10,114 nt of DNA, taken from the NCBI GenBank assembly GCA_945878745.1, contig CAMDVY010000067.1:1-10114 (forward strand), read 5' to 3'. A model generated the notes under the pieces. It ran no database searches, had not been told where the DNA came from, and saw only the letters and a list, made by a program, of their open reading frames with translations. The position numbers and the translations under genes were made by a program. This stretch comes from Klebsiella pneumoniae (GTDB lineage Bacteria; Pseudomonadota; Gammaproteobacteria; Pseudomonadales; Azotimanducaceae). Shown one piece after another: positions 7,313-10,114 of the stretch. Within the stretch, counting starts at the first letter, position 1. The number at the start of each line of letters is the position of its first letter.

Positions 7313-7338
7313 GTAGGAGCGATTTCCTGATCGCGATT
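7313..7338 (+). repeat. third REP copy, direct orientation
   Basis: The 26 bases match the reverse complement of the 7266-7291 copy except at three positions. Its core folds as GCGATT-TCCT-GATCGC. The G-to-A and C-to-T changes in opposite stem strands replace a G-C pair by A-T, and the third change gives a T-G wobble, so the hairpin is kept. It lies just 10 bp before the 3' end of the minus-strand ALDH pseudogene. The bases between the REPs (7292-7312) show nothing else. Confidence 0.72.
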
Positions 7339-7347
7339 GGTTCCGAT

Positions 7348-8790
7348 TCACTTCATCTGCATCGAAATTGCCTTCAACATCTTCTCACCATAAGGTGGTC
7401 TGAGGCCGGCCATCTCCGCGACATTGATGCGGCTTTGTGTGAACACAGACTTGGCATGACTGAAGCGGCGGAAACCGTCGACACCATGATAAGAACCCAT
7501 CCCTGACGGGCCGACTCCGCCGAACGGCAGATCTTCCTGCGCCACGTGCATGACGACATCATTCACGGTGACACCGCCTGACGTCGTGTGGGTGAGCACG
7601 TTCCGTTCTTCCGCCGCGTCCTGACCGAAGTAGTACAACCCAAGCGGACGCGGGCGCGAGTTGATTTAGTCGATGCTCTCCTCCACCTTGCCATAACGTT
7701 TGATAGGCAACACGGGCCCGAAGATCTCATCCTGCATGACCGACAGATCATCTGCCGGATCGACGATCAGTGTCGGCGGAATCTTGTGGTGTGGTTGTTG
7801 CCGAAAGTCTTCGTTAGCCGGATTGATCTCGACCACACGTGTCCCCCGGGATCTGGCCTCATCGATATAACCGAGCAGACGCTGGTAGTGTCGCTCGTTG
7901 ATCACCGAGGTGTAGTCGTCGTTGTCGAGCAGCGTCGGGAACATCTTCGCAACCGAACGCTGCGTGGCTTCAACAAATTCGTCAACGCGTTCATCCGGTA
8001 CAAACACATAGTCTGGTGCCAGGCAGATCTGGCCGGCATTGAGCATCTTGCCGGCAACGATCGCGTCCGCCGTCTTGCCAATGTCGGTGGAGCGACCAAC
8101 CACGACAGGGGACTTGCCACCCAGTTCGAGGGTCAAGGGGACCAGATGGTCCGCTGCAGCCCGCATGACGTGCCGGGCGACCGAGGTTGCACCGGTGAAC
8201 AGCAGGTGATCAAACGGCAGTGAAGCGAAGTCGGCGCCTGTTTGAGGCCCACCAAGGCAAACGGTGACCTCCATGGCATCGAAACGACTGGCAAAGATCT
8301 CGGCCATCAGCGCGGAGGTAGCCGGTGTGTATTCACTTGGTTTGATCATCACCCGATTGCCCGCAGCCAGAATGCCGGCAAGTGGGGTGAAAGTCAGATT
8401 GACCGGAAAGTTCCAAGGCGAAATGACACCCACTACGCCGAGTGGCTGATAGTCGATCCGAGCCTTGGCGCCGAGCAGGTTGAGCGGGAAGGGGCCCACC
8501 TTGCGCTTCTCCGGTTTCATCCAGTTCGACAGGTGTTTTTGCGCATGCCGCAGCGGACCTACCGAGGCGGCAACGTCCGTGAACAGAGATTGCGCCTTGC
8601 TGCGATGCCCGAAGTCCTCGCACATCGCGTCGACCAGACGGTCTTTATGGGCCAGAAGCAACGAAATCGCCCGCTCCAGGCGATCCCGCCGGACGGCTTC
8701 CGTGACCGCACCTTCTCGTAGATAGGCGGATTTCATCTGATCGAGGGTCGACTGCATGGTCTGACGGGTCATGTCTGTGGCTTGGTGCAT
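7348..8790 (-). pseudogene. aldehyde dehydrogenase (coniferyl-aldehyde dehydrogenase type), interrupted by an in-frame stop
   Basis: NAD(P)-dependent aldehyde dehydrogenase superfamily gene that would encode 480 positions but has TAA at 7666-7668 (codon 375). Before the stop (374 residues) are SPWNFP (124-129), the KPSEYTP cofactor site (150-156), FTGATSVARHVM (198-209), the general base E222 in LELGGKSP, the nucleophile C256 in NAGQICLAPDY, and EIFGPV (355-360). After it, in the same frame, reading continues as INSRPRPLGLYYFG and ends with the conserved LPFGGVGPSGMGSYHG and FRRFSHAKSVF. Homologues normally read DYIN-RPRPLALY here, so a Tyr codon became TAA by one base. The missing 105 residues include part of the catalytic and oligomerisation region, so the truncated protein is probably inactive. 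The start at 8790 has AAGGAG 6 bases upstream; reading frames extending to 9027 lie inside the divergent gene. Conceivably a sequencing error or a living gene with a recent nonsense mutation. Confidence 0.88.
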
Positions 8791-8836
8791 GGTGATCTCC
8801 TTGCGTACACTCACCTGCACTATACCGGAGGTGGGC
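8791..8836. promoter_or_regulatory. 46-bp divergent start region of ALDH and alcohol dehydrogenase, with both ribosome binding sites
   Basis: The gap carries AAGGAG for the minus-strand ALDH (6-base spacing) and GGAGGT at 8827-8832 for the plus-strand alcohol dehydrogenase (4-base spacing). These two sites fix both starts. A TATAGT box on the minus strand (near 8818-8823, reading ACTATA on the plus strand) could be a -10 for the ALDH. There is too little room for two separate full promoters, so at least one probably lies inside the opposite coding sequence. Promoter calls here are weak; the ribosome sites are clear. Confidence 0.55.
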
Positions 8837-9859
8837 ATGCGTGCAGCACTGATGCAACGAGGCAGGATCTGGGTCGACAACATCGATGTGCCGGTGCCAG
8901 GGCCCGGTGAGGTCCTGGTGAAGTCACTGGCCTGCGGCATCTGTGGTTCGGATCTGCACGCCACGCAACACACTGAGGCTTTCGTGAAGACCAGCAGGGA
9001 GGCCGGCGGCGCTTTCAAACTCACCACGTTCGAGCCTGTCGTGCTCGGTCACGAGTTCTGCGCCGAGGTGGTCGATCACGGGCCGGCTACCGATCACAAA
9101 TTCGCCGTTGGAACACGCGTCTGCTCCGTGCCGGCGCTCACCCGCAAGCCGATGCTGTCGGTCGGTTACAGTGACATCATCCCCGGTGGTTTTGGCGAGT
9201 ACATGGTGCTGTCGGAATCACTGCTGGTGCCGGTGCCCGATGGCACACCGGCTACCGCAGCTGCGCTGACCGAACCCATGGCCGTGGGATATCACGCCGT
9301 ACGCAAGGCGCGGCTGGAAGCCGGCGACGCCTGTCTCGTCATCGGCTGTGGTCCGGTTGGCCTGGCCGTCATCACTGCGCTGCGGTCCGAAGGCATTCGA
9401 CCGATAATCGCCACTGATTTTTCACCCGCCCGTCGACAACTCGCGATCCAGCAAGGTGCCGATACGGTGCTCGACCCGGCCATCGAAGACGCCTGGAAAG
9501 ACCCCGCCCTGCGCCGCCCGGATCACGTAGTGATCTTCGAGTGTGTCGGTGTGCCCGGAATGCTGGACCAGATTTTTCTGAACGCGCCACAGAACGCACG
9601 CATCATCGTCGCCGGCGTGTGTCTGCAGCAGGATCAGTTGCGACCGCTGATTGGCATCAACAAGGAACTGAGTCTGCAGTTTGTGCTCGGTTATTCCATG
9701 GCGGAGTTCGTCGAGAGCCTGCATCGAATCGCCGATGGTCGCTTCGACGTGGGACGGCTTGTCACACACCAGATCGGGCTGAACGATGTCGCCGGAACCT
9801 TCGAGGCGCTGAAGACACCGAATCACCACGCCAAGGTCATGGTTGAGGCGTGGCGTTAG
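8837..9859 (+). CDS. zinc-type alcohol dehydrogenase (MDR superfamily), NAD-dependent
   Basis: 340-residue medium-chain dehydrogenase/reductase that likely oxidises an alcohol or polyol to the carbonyl with NAD. The N-terminal GroES-like domain holds the catalytic zinc ligands: C36 in CGICGSDLH, H72 and E73 in GHEFCAEV, and E147 in TEPMAVGYHAV. The Rossmann domain has IGCGPVGLAV (169-178), and the acidic D194 in IATDFSPARR favours NAD over NADP. The four-cysteine structural zinc lobe of classical ADHs is not seen: the region after C96 (SVPALTRKPMLSVGYSD) has no cysteine cluster. The start at 8837 is chosen for the GGAGGT just before it; an in-frame ATG at 8771 would add 22 residues overlapping the ALDH start. 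It diverges from the ALDH and precedes the serine hydrolase by 28 bp, suggesting a shared transcript with the latter. Substrate not determinable. Confidence 0.9.
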   Translation: MRAALMQRGRIWVDNIDVPVPGPGEVLVKSLACGICGSDLHATQHTEAFVKTSREAGGAFKLTTFEPVVLGHEFCAEVVDHGPATDHKFAVGTRVCSVPALTRKPMLSVGYSDIIPGGFGEYMVLSESLLVPVPDGTPATAAALTEPMAVGYHAVRKARLEAGDACLVIGCGPVGLAVITALRSEGIRPIIATDFSPARRQLAIQQGADTVLDPAIEDAWKDPALRRPDHVVIFECVGVPGMLDQIFLNAPQNARIIVAGVCLQQDQLRPLIGINKELSLQFVLGYSMAEFVESLHRIADGRFDVGRLVTHQIGLNDVAGTFEALKTPNHHAKVMVEAWR

Positions 9860-9887
9860 AGAATACGAATACAAGGAGACGAGCCTC

Positions 9888-10114
9888 ATGACGTACTTGC
9901 GAATGACCATCTGTGTGCTGCTCGGGTTTTTGGCTGGCACCGCGTTGGCAAAGGACATCGACCTGCCGACAACCAAACCTGAAGCCGTGGGTATGTCGAG
10001 CGACCGTCTGGCCCGAATCGCTCCCACCATGCAGGCCTACATCGACGACAAACGAGTTCCCGGCGTCATCACGGCCGTAGTGCGCAAAGGGAAAGTCGTG
10101 CACTTCTCGATGCA
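9888..10114 (+). CDS. secreted serine hydrolase of the beta-lactamase (class C)/esterase family, 3' end beyond window
   Basis: The frame from ATG 9888 stays open to the window edge, giving 75 residues and a partial codon. Residues 1-21 form a signal peptide (LLGFLAGTALA, cleavage likely after A21 before KDIDLP), so the product is exported. The mature start PEAVGMSSDRLARIAPTMQAYIDDKRVPGVITAVVRKGKVVHF (from residue 32) is the typical opening of class C beta-lactamase-fold hydrolases (the AmpC/EstB/penicillin-binding-protein relatives). The catalytic SxxK and YxN motifs would lie beyond the window, so activity cannot be judged. AAGGAG at 9873-9878 is the ribosome site, 9 bases before the start. 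It follows the alcohol dehydrogenase by 28 bp in the same direction, probably one operon. Most such environmental proteins are esterases or peptidases of unknown substrate, not resistance enzymes. Confidence 0.82.
   Translation, partial: MTYLRMTICVLLGFLAGTALAKDIDLPTTKPEAVGMSSDRLARIAPTMQAYIDDKRVPGVITAVVRKGKVVHFSM

Noticed and set aside
7225..7338. CRISPR-like array from the three repeats
   Set aside because: The copies are in mixed orientation, are imperfect, have unequal spacing and each folds as a REP hairpin; no cas genes are present.
7588..8223. 211-codon plus-strand frame opposite the aldehyde dehydrogenase
   Set aside because: Antisense shadow of the ALDH, which has all family motifs on the minus strand; no similarity seen in the plus-strand product.
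8771..8836. Longer start of the alcohol dehydrogenase at 8771
   Set aside because: The GGAGGT at 8827-8832 directly precedes ATG 8837, where the family-typical N-terminus begins (MRAALMQRG).
8791..9027. Extension of the ALDH reading frame 79 residues upstream of 8790
   Set aside because: It would run inside the divergent alcohol dehydrogenase, the added residues do not look ALDH-like, and a strong AAGGAG marks the ATG at 8790.
9888..10114. Antibiotic-resistance beta-lactamase
   Set aside because: Only the N-terminus is visible, catalytic motifs are outside the window, and this sequence type is common in environmental esterase-like serine hydrolases.

Overview
The window is moderately GC-rich, gene-dense bacterial chromosome. 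The mix of genes (an SmrA-type Smr protein, an AcrB-like RND pump with its adaptor, a coniferyl-aldehyde-dehydrogenase-type ALDH) and GTAGGAGCG-type REP repeats points to a gammaproteobacterium, possibly an environmental or marine lineage. This placement is inference; no rRNA or other marker gene is present.

Layout. Bases 1-33 hold nothing I can call. Bases 34-217 form a MITE-like, almost completely palindromic element with 21-bp perfect terminal inverted repeats, ending 18 bp before an acyl-CoA dehydrogenase gene (236-1333, +). That gene converges tail to tail, with 5 bp between stop codons, on a minus-strand pair: a phytanoyl-CoA dioxygenase (PhyH) family gene (1950-2720) followed by an smrA-like gene (1339-1950), which overlap by one base. 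The PhyH gene diverges from an RND efflux operon on the plus strand (adaptor 2923-4083, permease 4076-7228, 8-bp overlap). Between the two lies a 13-bp perfect inverted repeat with arms about four helical turns apart, overlapping a candidate promoter.

The RND operon ends in a REP cluster (7225-7338): an inverted pair plus a third copy, with base changes that keep the hairpin stem. The stop codon of the permease lies inside the first REP. Next is a minus-strand aldehyde dehydrogenase (7348-8790) broken by one in-frame TAA where the family normally has an aromatic residue. It diverges, across 46 bp, from a zinc-type alcohol dehydrogenase (8837-9859), followed by a secreted beta-lactamase-fold serine hydrolase cut by the window edge (9888 onward).

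Functionally the window combines an acyl-CoA/PhyH oxidation neighbourhood, a two-gene envelope efflux system whose outer-membrane channel is not here, and a possible hydrolase - alcohol dehydrogenase - aldehyde dehydrogenase set whose ALDH step looks disabled. I see no clear new multi-gene system. The most interesting signals are non-coding: the palindromic element, the divergent operator-like repeat and the covarying REPs, together with the single-codon lesion in the ALDH.
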